A stretch of 25,984 nt of DNA from the NCBI GenBank assembly GCA_026394435.1, contig JAPKYG010000219.1, positions 1 to 25,984 on the forward strand, written 5' to 3'. Below the pieces are notes generated by a model. That model ran no database searches. It was not told where the DNA came from and saw only the letters and a program-made list of their open reading frames with translations. Shown here piece after piece: positions 15,443 to 22,004 of this stretch. Numbering within the stretch: the first letter of the stretch is position 1; every line of letters begins with the position of its first letter. The stretch is from Methanobacteriota archaeon (GTDB lineage Archaea; Thermoplasmatota; E2; DHVEG-1). The position numbers were made by a program, and so were the translations under genes.

Positions 15443-15474
15443 AATCAATGATCTATGATGTGATTTTCCGGTTG
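15443..15474 (+). repeat. Short form 3 of the CTATGAT...CTCCTGTTG dispersed repeat
   Basis: AATCAATGATCTATGAT followed by GTGATTTTCCGGTTG: the ends of the long repeat without its middle, in the same orientation as the other four copies, just after the ArsR-type gene. Confidence 0.45.
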
Positions 15475-15589
15475 TTTTTCTCGAAGAGAAGTTGTTGTCT
15501 CATCATAAATACGTAATTGGATGTTCCAGGTATAATCCGGTGTTTTGATAAGGATTTACAGCGAATAATTTTTAACGCCGCCACCAATC

Positions 15590-15634
15590 CAATATAATCA
15601 CGTATTTTTACGTAACGTATTTATACGTAATAAT
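15590..15634 (+). repeat. 45-bp iteron element, copy 1 (left of ATPase/STAS/VapBC block)
   Basis: Contains two tandem 15-bp units, CGTATTTTTACGTAA (15601-15615) and CGTATTTATACGTAA (15616-15630), each itself palindromic (CGTA...TACG). It matches 17873-17917 at 41 of 45 positions in the same orientation. The two copies lie just outside the 15744-17721 gene block. Confidence 0.8.
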
Positions 15635-15743
15635 CATCTTTAAGAACATTTTAGAAAGGAGTTATTAATTTGTCAGGGCAATTATTCAGGATATACTCCG
15701 TAAAAATTGCTGTTATGTATCTGAGTATTTTAGAGAGCGATGA

Positions 15744-16037
15744 TTAGGTGACATCTTGCATATAGTCCACCACAATTTTAATTATTTTTTGAACTACAGT
15801 ATTACAATTCTTGAAAAAAATGTGATCTAAGATTTGAATTCCTTTGTTTCGAATAACATCGCTGATGAGGGCGTGGATAAAGGATTGTGTAGTAGAATCA
15901 ACACCTTGAAAATCGAGGATCACTTCTTTTCCTTCTTCGAGAGCGGGTAGGATATCGTTGAGACGTATTTCCCTGGCTGCGTCTTTATTTTCCGCAAATT
16001 TTCCTGTTCGTGGGAACACCTTGATTGCATGTTTCAT
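15744..16037 (-). CDS. STAS-like DUF4325 protein
   Basis: 97 residues. The pattern FAENKDAAREIRLNDI, LEEGKEVILDFQGVDSTTQSF and IHALISDVI matches DUF4325, a STAS-like domain with the phosphorylatable-Ser position of anti-sigma-factor antagonists replaced by a TQSF turn. The gene overlaps the end of the ATPase gene by 4 nt (ATGA), so the two are translated together. HATPase + DUF4325 pairs are widespread and resemble a reduced SpoIIAB/SpoIIAA-type partner-switch, but targets in archaea are unknown. A membrane or DNA-binding segment is absent. Confidence 0.85.
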   Translation of the reverse strand: MKHAIKVFPRTGKFAENKDAAREIRLNDILPALEEGKEVILDFQGVDSTTQSFIHALISDVIRNKGIQILDHIFFKNCNTVVQKIIKIVVDYMQDVT

Positions 16038-16999
16038 ATGAATCTCGCCTGTTTGAATTTCTCCTTTCCTTTCTCTTTAATATCGAGCCTATAGACGCCG
16101 CGAATAAGGTCTAACAGCGAATCAAAACTTTGGGTTCGTTCCAATGACAAATCGATACCAACGACGGTTCCTTTCCAGTAAGGTAACTGTTCAACGAAAG
16201 AATGTTTATCGTCGAGGGGACTGGAAAACAATTTCGCTGGTTTAGTTTGTGGAGTCTTTAACAGTTTATACATTGTTGAGCCACTGTACAAGAGAAAGAA
16301 ATCTCTGTTGATTTTCGCAATGGATTTGATGAAAAAGAGGCCTGCTCCAGCGTTTGACTCTGTCCCTCCAACGTTGCTTGTAAGTCCGGTGACTCCTGGT
16401 GTCAGGGCGAGTCGTATCGCTTCTGTATCAGTGTCCACGAGATGTGAACGTTGTATTGATTTGAGTATCCCATTGCCACGGTCAACCACGCCAATCGATA
16501 CTCGGTTACTTTTCTTGAAGAATTGAGCACAGACGACGCCACCGATGGGTGAATCTGCATGTTCAAAAACATTTCGAACGAGTTCGCTGACAACGTATTT
16601 TATTGGGTCCGCCTGATTCGATGGTGTATGCAGCAATGGAATCATTTCCGTGATGAAATTTCCAAGTTGATCAGAATCATATATTTGGGTGAGAGGGATA
16701 AAACGTCCGGATGATTCATGAGCTTGGATGTGTCTTGTTTCCATGCTGAGCGCCTGCAGTAATCCCATTCGCTCAAGGTAGTGTTTACTCACTGCTTCTA
16801 AGGGTTCGGAATGGATTTTTCCGTGTTGTTGTTTTGCTTGGATGGCTAACGAATACGCCATGCAGAGAACAACGGGATGCAAGGACATCCAGTGTTTATT
16901 GAATGTTACTTCCAGAGTTTGACCGTCCTGTGTTTCTATTGATCGGAGAAAGGAATCGATGTTGCCGAGAAATGCACTATTCGGGAAATGGAGTTTCAT
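16034..16999 (-). CDS. GHKL-type ATP-binding protein paired with DUF4325
   Basis: 321 residues. Residues ~1-115 are an unassigned N-terminal domain. The C-terminal GHKL ATPase has an N-box Glu139-x3-Asn143 (ELVRNVFEHA), G1 box Asp163-x-Gly-x-Gly (VVDRGNGI) and a G2 lid GGTESNAGAGLFFIKS (211-226). No His phospho-acceptor or receiver domain is seen, so it is more like an anti-sigma-type protein kinase or switch ATPase than a sensor kinase. Its product and the DUF4325 protein probably bind each other. TATA at 17021-17027 is about 25 nt from the ATG, so the mRNA should be leaderless. Confidence 0.83.
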   Translation of the reverse strand: MKLHFPNSAFLGNIDSFLRSIETQDGQTLEVTFNKHWMSLHPVVLCMAYSLAIQAKQQHGKIHSEPLEAVSKHYLERMGLLQALSMETRHIQAHESSGRFIPLTQIYDSDQLGNFITEMIPLLHTPSNQADPIKYVVSELVRNVFEHADSPIGGVVCAQFFKKSNRVSIGVVDRGNGILKSIQRSHLVDTDTEAIRLALTPGVTGLTSNVGGTESNAGAGLFFIKSIAKINRDFFLLYSGSTMYKLLKTPQTKPAKLFSSPLDDKHSFVEQLPYWKGTVVGIDLSLERTQSFDSLLDLIRGVYRLDIKEKGKEKFKQARFI

Positions 17000-17018
17000 A
17001 AGAGAAAAAGCCCCTCTG

Positions 17019-17080
17019 AGTTTATAAAGATTCGTATTTTACCGGGATTCCCGGTTAAAATGAGGGTAAGTTTTTTATAC
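17019..17080. promoter_or_regulatory. Divergent promoter region with perfect ACCGGG/CCCGGT palindrome
   Basis: On the minus strand CTTTATAAA (about 17019-17027) is the TATA of the ATPase gene. On the plus strand TTTTTTATAC (about 17071-17080) is the probable TATA of the VapBC genes. Between them is the palindrome ACCGGG (17041-17046), att, CCCGGT (17050-17055), flanked by TTTT and TAAAA. It is placed to control one or both directions. Confidence 0.6.
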
Positions 17081-17126
17081 TTAAACAAAAAAATATATCT
17101 TTTTATGAATCTAAATATATATGTAA

Positions 17127-17342
17127 ACGGGGGCAATTATTCACCTCCCCAAAAAAAGAAATACACATGAAAAGCTCCTGGCATTAAAAAGGGAAAATGA
17201 AAGTTTCAGCGACCTCTTTGAACGGCTCAGTAAAAACAATGTCGCGACCCTCCGAAAATTACGAGGATGCACTGAGTTTCAAAACAAGGAGCAGATGCTC
17301 AAAGACATTGAAAAGAAAAGAAACGAAAGGAGATACGGATAA
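17127..17342 (+). pseudogene. VapB-type antitoxin lacking its start and N-terminal strand
   Basis: The frame 17166-17342 reads HEKLLALKRENESFSDLF, ERLSKN and a Lys/Arg-rich tail ending ERRYG: the helical part of DUF217-type VapB antitoxins. The frame is open only back to a stop at 17124-17126, and no ATG, GTG or TTG exists before the conserved part. The ~15 N-terminal residues that form the DNA-binding strand (usually M.KTITI...) are replaced by unrelated codons. Either it starts at an unusual codon such as ATT (17139) or the gene has lost its head. Its stop is 4 nt before the VapC start. Confidence 0.7.
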
Positions 17343-17346
17343 GAAC

Positions 17347-17721
17347 ATGATCATTGTCGATACCGACGTCCTCATCGAGATCTTTGATAAAAAATCACTC
17401 AAAGGTGAGAGTGCCCTTGAGCAGATAGAACAATCTGGGGAACATATCGCAATAACGTCTGTGTCACTTCATGAGATTCTCTATGGCATCTATAAATATG
17501 GAAAACATAGAATTTCTGAAGTAGAAAAACTCGAAACAATTGAATATACCAGGGAAGATGCGATTCTTTCAGCGAAACTCGAGCTTGACGCCGAGAAAAA
17601 AGGATGCCAGCTCTCACGAACCGATTCGATGATTGCCGCTATTGCGTTAAATAAGAAAGCAACGCTTTTTACCTTTAATAAAAAACATTTTCAAGTAATC
17701 TCTAAGTTAGTGTTTTTCTAA
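17347..17721 (+). CDS. PIN-domain ribonuclease toxin, VapC family
   Basis: 124 residues. PIN-domain acidic residues are Asp5 (IIVDTDVLIE), Glu43 (SLHEILYG) and Asp93 (LSRTDSMIAAIA); the fourth position is Asn111 (TFNKKHF), a common VapC variant. The metal site looks intact. VapC proteins cleave tRNA or rRNA and are normally held by the VapB encoded just upstream. Here VapB is headless, so the toxin may be only weakly repressed at the DNA level, though the toxin-binding C-terminal half of the antitoxin remains readable. AAGGAG lies about 16 nt upstream of ATG 17347 inside the VapB frame; translation coupling is likely. Confidence 0.87.
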   Translation: MIIVDTDVLIEIFDKKSLKGESALEQIEQSGEHIAITSVSLHEILYGIYKYGKHRISEVEKLETIEYTREDAILSAKLELDAEKKGCQLSRTDSMIAAIALNKKATLFTFNKKHFQVISKLVFF

Positions 17722-17872
17722 AAAAAGCATATCGAAGAATAAGAGAGACTTACAATTTTTCTAAAGGGATAAATTCATCCTCGACAAGTATGGTATTCCA
17801 AATTTGATCATGCCTATTCATTAGACGACCCTATGACAGAGTCCTTTAACTATTTTGACGTTTTCTTTCATT
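17722..17872. other. Short intergenic stretch between VapC and iteron copy 2
   Basis: About 150 nt with no open frame that has a ribosome site, no hairpin and no terminator beyond scattered T runs (CAATTTTTC near 17755). Confidence 0.4.
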
Positions 17873-17917
17873 CAATATAATTACGTATTTTTACGTAATG
17901 TATTTTTGCGTAATAAT
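17873..17917 (+). repeat. 45-bp iteron element, copy 2 (right of ATPase/STAS/VapBC block)
   Basis: Tandem 15-bp units CGTATTTTTACGTAA (17884-17898) and TGTATTTTTGCGTAA (17899-17913). It matches copy 1 at 41 of 45 positions including the AT-rich left shoulder CAATATAAT; a weaker match (GTTAGAAC / TTAAGAAC) continues on the right. Confidence 0.8.
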
Positions 17918-17950
17918 TAATCCGTCGTTAGAACAACTAAATAGCTATCA

Positions 17951-19216
17951 TTACTCTAACAGCCATTTCCACACAGGTTTGACAATTATTTTTTTATTTC
18001 CTCGGGTAATCTCTTCTTCTTGGTCGAGCGTGAGGATAAGGCCGGTCTTTTGTTGTAACATTTGCATTGCTGCGAGTATTCCTTGTATTTCTCGTTCCTT
18101 GTTATTTTCATTCATTTCCCAGGTTACTTGAATTACTGATTGAATGGTTTTATTTTCAACAACAATGAAATCGCATTCATGTTTGTTTGAGAAATAAAAC
18201 ACATTCGTAAATTGTTTCTGCAATTCGTTATACACTATATTTTCAAGATACCACCCTTTATCCCTTGTAAGTCGGGTCGAGAGAACTTGAAGAAAACCAG
18301 TATCGATAAGGTACAATTTTTTATCATTTATCAATTGTTTTTTAATGCTGTGATCGAATTTTGTAATGGTGTGTACAAAATGGGTTTCTTCAAGGTACGA
18401 GATATACTTTTTTACTGTGTTGACGCTGCCGAGTTTAAGAATTTTTTTGATTTCGTTGTAGCTGAATTTATTTGAAAAATTATTCGTGAGGTATTGATAG
18501 ACTTCTTTAAGGGTGGTAACGTTTTCAACGTGGTATCGGACTGCGATGTCTTTGATGATGATGTCTTCATAAATGTTCATAAGTAGTTCGAGGTCGTCGT
18601 GGATGAGGTATTCAGGCATTCCTCCTTTGGTAAGATACTCTTCGAAGAGTTTTTTAATTTTGACTCGGGATTCGGTTTGATAGAGTTTGTGTTTGTCTAT
18701 GGTGAATTTTTTAAGGGTGAGGAATTCAGGAAAAGAAAATGGTTTGACCTTGATATCGATGTGTCGTCCGGTGAGTTTTGTTCCGAGTTCTTTACTGAGT
18801 AAGTGTGCACTTGAGCCGGTGATGTAGAATTTAAATCCTTGTTCGTAGAATCGTCTGATGAAGGTTTCAAAGTTTGGTATGTTTTGTATTTCATCTATGA
18901 AAAAGGTGGTGCATTCTCCGTACAGGTCGATGAGGCTTTCGTAGATGTCGTTGAAGTTACTTGCGTTGAAGTTGAAGAGTCGTTCGTCTTCGAAGTTAAT
19001 GTAGTAGAAATTTTTATTGTGGTAATATTTTTCGATGATTTGTTTAAGGAGTGTGGATTTTCCACTTCTGCGTATACCTGTGATGACGATGACGTGTGGG
19101 AGGTTCTTTTTTTCTGTAATATCTTTGAGGACGGTTCTTTCAATTCCGTAGTCTTTTTTAAGGATGGTTTCTCGTTGTGAAACAAGGATCTGTTTGAGCT
19201 GTTCCTTTGAGAGCAT
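17951..19216 (-). CDS. AAA-family ATPase with C-terminal DUF4143
   Basis: 421 residues. Walker A is GIRRSGKST (47-55) and Walker B FFIDEIQN (Asp108, Glu109). The AAA_14 core is followed by a helical/winged linker (~225-300) and a DUF4143 nuclease-like domain (~300-400) with HECDFIVVE and a later SVIQVTWEM strand, a PD-(D/E)xK-like arrangement. These proteins are very numerous in archaeal genomes and mobile regions; a role in DNA transactions or defence is suspected but unproved. The TATA box lies about 25 nt before the ATG, so the transcript is probably leaderless, and two operator-like palindromes lie just upstream. Confidence 0.88.
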   Translation of the reverse strand: MLSKEQLKQILVSQRETILKKDYGIERTVLKDITEKKNLPHVIVITGIRRSGKSTLLKQIIEKYYHNKNFYYINFEDERLFNFNASNFNDIYESLIDLYGECTTFFIDEIQNIPNFETFIRRFYEQGFKFYITGSSAHLLSKELGTKLTGRHIDIKVKPFSFPEFLTLKKFTIDKHKLYQTESRVKIKKLFEEYLTKGGMPEYLIHDDLELLMNIYEDIIIKDIAVRYHVENVTTLKEVYQYLTNNFSNKFSYNEIKKILKLGSVNTVKKYISYLEETHFVHTITKFDHSIKKQLINDKKLYLIDTGFLQVLSTRLTRDKGWYLENIVYNELQKQFTNVFYFSNKHECDFIVVENKTIQSVIQVTWEMNENNKEREIQGILAAMQMLQQKTGLILTLDQEEEITRGNKKIIVKPVWKWLLE

Positions 19217-19232
19217 AGGTGTCTAATGGTAT

Positions 19233-19301
19233 TTTATATTTATAAATGTTTTCACTCATAGTGAACAAAAAATAGTTATTTTGTTCATTCATAGTGAACA
19301 A
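19233..19301 (-). promoter_or_regulatory. Leaderless promoter and two tandem operators of the AAA/DUF4143 gene
   Basis: The TATA region (ATTTATAAATATAAAA on the minus strand, 19232-19247) is followed upstream by two palindromes: TTCACT-cat-AGTGAA (19251-19265) and TTGTTCA-ttcatag-TGAACAA (19281-19301). Both belong to a direct repeat TTCA(C/T)TCATAGTGAACAA with starts 33 bp apart, about three helical turns. This fits cooperative binding of a dimeric repressor or activator on one DNA face. Confidence 0.65.
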
Positions 19302-19725
19302 TATATGTATGTGTAAAGCGAGGAGATCCAATACATAGAGTGAGAATTGGAAGAGTCTTGACAATAATCATATCTTAGAAAAAGAGACACCTACAAGAAG
19401 AATCTATGACCTATGATTGGATGTTATTGTTTATATGGAGAAAAAATAGGCGAAAATTACAATTTATGATTAGATATTGGAAGCAATACCTGGCAGTAAA
19501 TTTAATGTTCTGCCACATAGTAAAGTGGATATAGGGTTTTTCTCCTGTTGATATACATATAAAAATATATATTTTTTACTTTCTCTCTTATCTCTTTGTA
19601 TTCAGAAGCTAACAATTAAGCCATAAAAGAATATATTATTCAATATTGCGAATTTTGTTATTAAAGCAATGCAGAGTAATTCTTTATTATAAGATGCCTG
19701 TTACTTATTTGGGTTGAAGCATTAA
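19302..19725. other. AT-rich intergenic region before the type IIG gene
   Basis: Holds long repeat copy 2 (19411-19550) and about 170 nt of very AT-rich DNA. TTTATTATAAG (about 19682-19692) is the likely TATA for the restriction gene. No other gene is visible. Confidence 0.5.
19411..19550 (+). repeat. Long dispersed repeat, copy 2 (about 140 bp)
   Basis: Begins CTATGATTGGATGTTATTG and ends TTTTTCTCCTGTTG; about 90% identical to 8966-9103. The internal hairpin GGCAG (19492-19496) / CTGCC (19510-19514) is preserved and here extends to 6 bp (TGGCAG/CTGCCA). Confidence 0.85.
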
Positions 19726-20979
19726 ATGGCACAAAAAAATCCATCAAAATGCAATGATTCCTTCAAAGAAGAAAAATTGACTGAATTAATAGAAACATTT
19801 GAAGAAATTTTTAAAAACTTACAATATTCCATAAACAAAAAAGATCTACATGATCTTATTCTTGATGGTACAAGATTATTTAATTCGGAAGATACGTTGG
19901 AACATCAAAAACCTGAAGATTACACAAAACAAAGTATTATTCGCCCTCTTTTCAAGGTTCTTGATTACGAAGCTAAAAATATCGGTGGGGAATCCGGGCA
20001 AGATTTGGATGTTTATAGAAGATGGGCAGATTATAATCTTATTATAAAAAATGAAAATGTTTTAGTAGAAGCAGAACCACTTAATAAGGATCTACGTACG
20101 AAAAAATCCGGAATAGATCAAGTTAAAGAATGGATATTATCTAAAAAAACTAAAACAAATTTTGGCATTGCTACAAATGGATTTTTATGGATAATGGTTA
20201 AGTATGATGAAAATGCAAAAATAATTAGAAAGTTAAAAACAATCGATTTACGACCCGTTTTCGTTGATTTTATCAATCAAGGTCACTTAGACAACAATGA
20301 TAAAGAGATTCTAAAAGAATTTTATAGATCATTTTCAAATGATAAGATTATATCTGTTTTCAAAGAAATATCCGGTCAATTAGAAGAATATCAAGAAAAA
20401 ATTTCTCAAAAATTTTATTCGGAATACATGGATTTCGTATTAGGTATAGATTCAAAAACCGGGTCTTCCAGCAAGCGAGGATATTCTCTTCTTACAGCCA
20501 TTAAATCTCCAGATAAAAATGACGATGACATTAGGATGTTTGCTATAACTTTTATGAATAGAATTATTTTTATAAAATTTCTTGAAGATAAAGGACTTGT
20601 AAATAAGAATTTATTTAAAGAATTGTGGAATAATTTTTCTGATATACAAAAAACAATACCGACTTCTTTTTACAAAATGTTTCTAGAACCTCTTTTCTTT
20701 GGTGTATTTAACACTCCACCAAAAGAAAGATTAGATGCAGTTAAAAAAATTAAACTTTTCGAAGGCATTCCATATCTCAATGGTGGACTTTTTAGCAGAT
20801 GGATTCCTAAGGAATTAGAATATGATGTCGAAGATGATATCTTGAAAAAGATAATAATTGATTTTATTGAAGGATATATATTTACTATATCTGGAGAGAA
20901 AGGTCTTGATCCAGATATACTTGGATATATTTTTGAAAAAACCATTACATTATCATTACATTATATTGATGAGGAGTAA
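19726..20979 (+). pseudogene. Type IIG restriction enzyme, N-terminal part only (methyltransferase half missing)
   Basis: 417 residues. Residues ~60-150 form the nuclease domain (IIRPLFKVLDYE, Asp102 in ADYNLII, then VEAEPL with Glu115 and Glu117, and FGIATNGFLWIM). The motif reads D...ExE, not the usual ExK. Residues ~170-410 are the helical connector typical of Eco57I-like proteins (FMNRIIFIKFLEDKGL, LNGGLFS, GLDPDILGYIFEKTI). In the family this is followed by the adenine methyltransferase domain (GAYYTP, NPPY); here it stops nine residues after EKTI and runs into the ribosome site of the next gene. It is therefore a truncated gene, probably inactive as a full modification enzyme. Confidence 0.8.
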
Positions 20980-20983
20980 AACA

Positions 20984-21958
20984 GTGCATTTAAATTTGTA
21001 TGCGATACCTGCTTTGATCGCTTGTATTTTTAGTGCGTTAATTGGTATTTACGTCTTTTATAAAAATACAAGAAATATCCAAAACAGGATTTTTATTTTG
21101 CTTGCAGTCTCTATCGTCGTTTTTTCCATAGCAGAAGTTATGCTTAGATTTTCCAGCAATAACGAAGAAGGATTATTATGGGGGAGAATTGGATATCTTG
21201 GTGTAATTTTTGTACCTTTGACTCTTCTTCATTTATCGTTTGTTTTTCCACGAGAAAGAACCATATTCGCAAGAAATAAATATCTATTATTTGGAATATA
21301 TATAATTGGGATACTAATGTCTTGTATATTTAATTTAATTATTTCAACGCAAGATGTCCAATTCAGTGAATGGGGGTATCGAGTTATTGGTTCAAGATTT
21401 TACTTTATAATTATATGGCTTTTGATTACCAGTATCTTCGGGGCTTTTAATTTTTTAAGTAGCTACATAAAATCAAAAACTTTGATTGAAAGGAAACAAG
21501 TTGCACATATATTTTATGGAGCGTTTATAGTAATAATATTAACTTTTGGAACTAATATATTCCCACCTATATTTGGTATTGAGATTTTCCCATTGGGATC
21601 TATTTCTCTTTCAATTTTCGCGGTTTTCGTTGGAACTGCCATAATGAAATATAATTTGTTTCTGTTTAAACCAATGATTGAACCTTCTACTGAGAAGAAA
21701 AAAGCTGGTCCAAGAAAATATAGATTAAAATCAAACATGAGTTATATAGTTCAAGAGGAACATGGAGATCAAGGTCTTGAAATTTTCAAGGATCAAATTA
21801 CACATGGTGTTAATGGTTTATGCATAACTAAATATCCCCCACAAAGTATTAGAGAAAAATATGGTTTTGAAAAGACACCGTTGTTTTGGTTTACATTTAA
21901 CCAATCAGATAAAGAAACCACTGTCAACCCGCAAAAATTGGATGTAAATTTGATATAA
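20984..21958 (+). CDS. 7TM sensor with truncated DUF835 domain
   Basis: 324 residues from GTG 20984, which lies 7 nt after GAGGAG. About seven hydrophobic helices (residues ~4-235) match the 7TM N-terminal region of histidine kinases. A DUF835 domain follows (~245-324: SYIVQEEHGD, ITHGVNGLCITKYPP, IREKYGFEKTPLFWFT). DUF835 normally continues ~50 residues further, with a VLLDGLEYL strand; here it ends at VNPQKLDVNLI. In a shifted frame DIKDSYHFLKKIF follows, which resembles the next helix of the family, so a frameshift plus deletion is likely. DUF835 is typical of archaeal signal-transduction loci. Confidence 0.75.
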   Translation: MHLNLYAIPALIACIFSALIGIYVFYKNTRNIQNRIFILLAVSIVVFSIAEVMLRFSSNNEEGLLWGRIGYLGVIFVPLTLLHLSFVFPRERTIFARNKYLLFGIYIIGILMSCIFNLIISTQDVQFSEWGYRVIGSRFYFIIIWLLITSIFGAFNFLSSYIKSKTLIERKQVAHIFYGAFIVIILTFGTNIFPPIFGIEIFPLGSISLSIFAVFVGTAIMKYNLFLFKPMIEPSTEKKKAGPRKYRLKSNMSYIVQEEHGDQGLEIFKDQITHGVNGLCITKYPPQSIREKYGFEKTPLFWFTFNQSDKETTVNPQKLDVNLI

Positions 21959-22004
21959 AGGACAGTTATCATTTTTTGAAAAAAATTTTTTGGAGGTTAA
22001 TTAA

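Larger units (their letters stand above)
15432..15743. other. Intergenic interval with short repeat and iteron element
   Basis: 312 nt between convergent genes. It holds short repeat form 3 (15443-15474) and the first 45-bp iteron element (15590-15634). After the iterons, AAAGGAG (15655-15661) is followed by a 25-codon open frame from TTG 15670 to 15747 (SGQLFRIYSVKIAVMYLSI) overlapping the DUF4325 gene end; it is too short to call a gene. Confidence 0.5.

Noticed and set aside
15670..15747. 25-codon open frame from TTG with AAAGGAG upstream
   Set aside because: Too short, rare start codon, overlaps the end of the DUF4325 gene, and no similarity recognised.
17121..17154. GGGG...CCCC stretch as a regulatory hairpin in the VapBC leader
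   Set aside because: Only a four-pair stem with a long loop; weak compared with the palindrome at 17041-17055.
17098..17170. Programmed frameshift at the A7 run (CCCAAAAAAAG) joining MNLNIYVNGGNY to the VapB frame
   Set aside because: A -1 slip gives the wrong frame; +1 would be needed, and the upstream peptide does not resemble a VapB N-terminus.
18839..19180. Open frames on both strands inside the AAA/DUF4143 gene
   Set aside because: Shadows of a clearly coding frame with Walker motifs; composition is that of shifted codons.
20969..20983. ATG 20969 as start of the 7TM sensor
   Set aside because: It lies before the GAGGAG site; GTG 20984 has that site at 7 nt and gives the usual short N-terminus.
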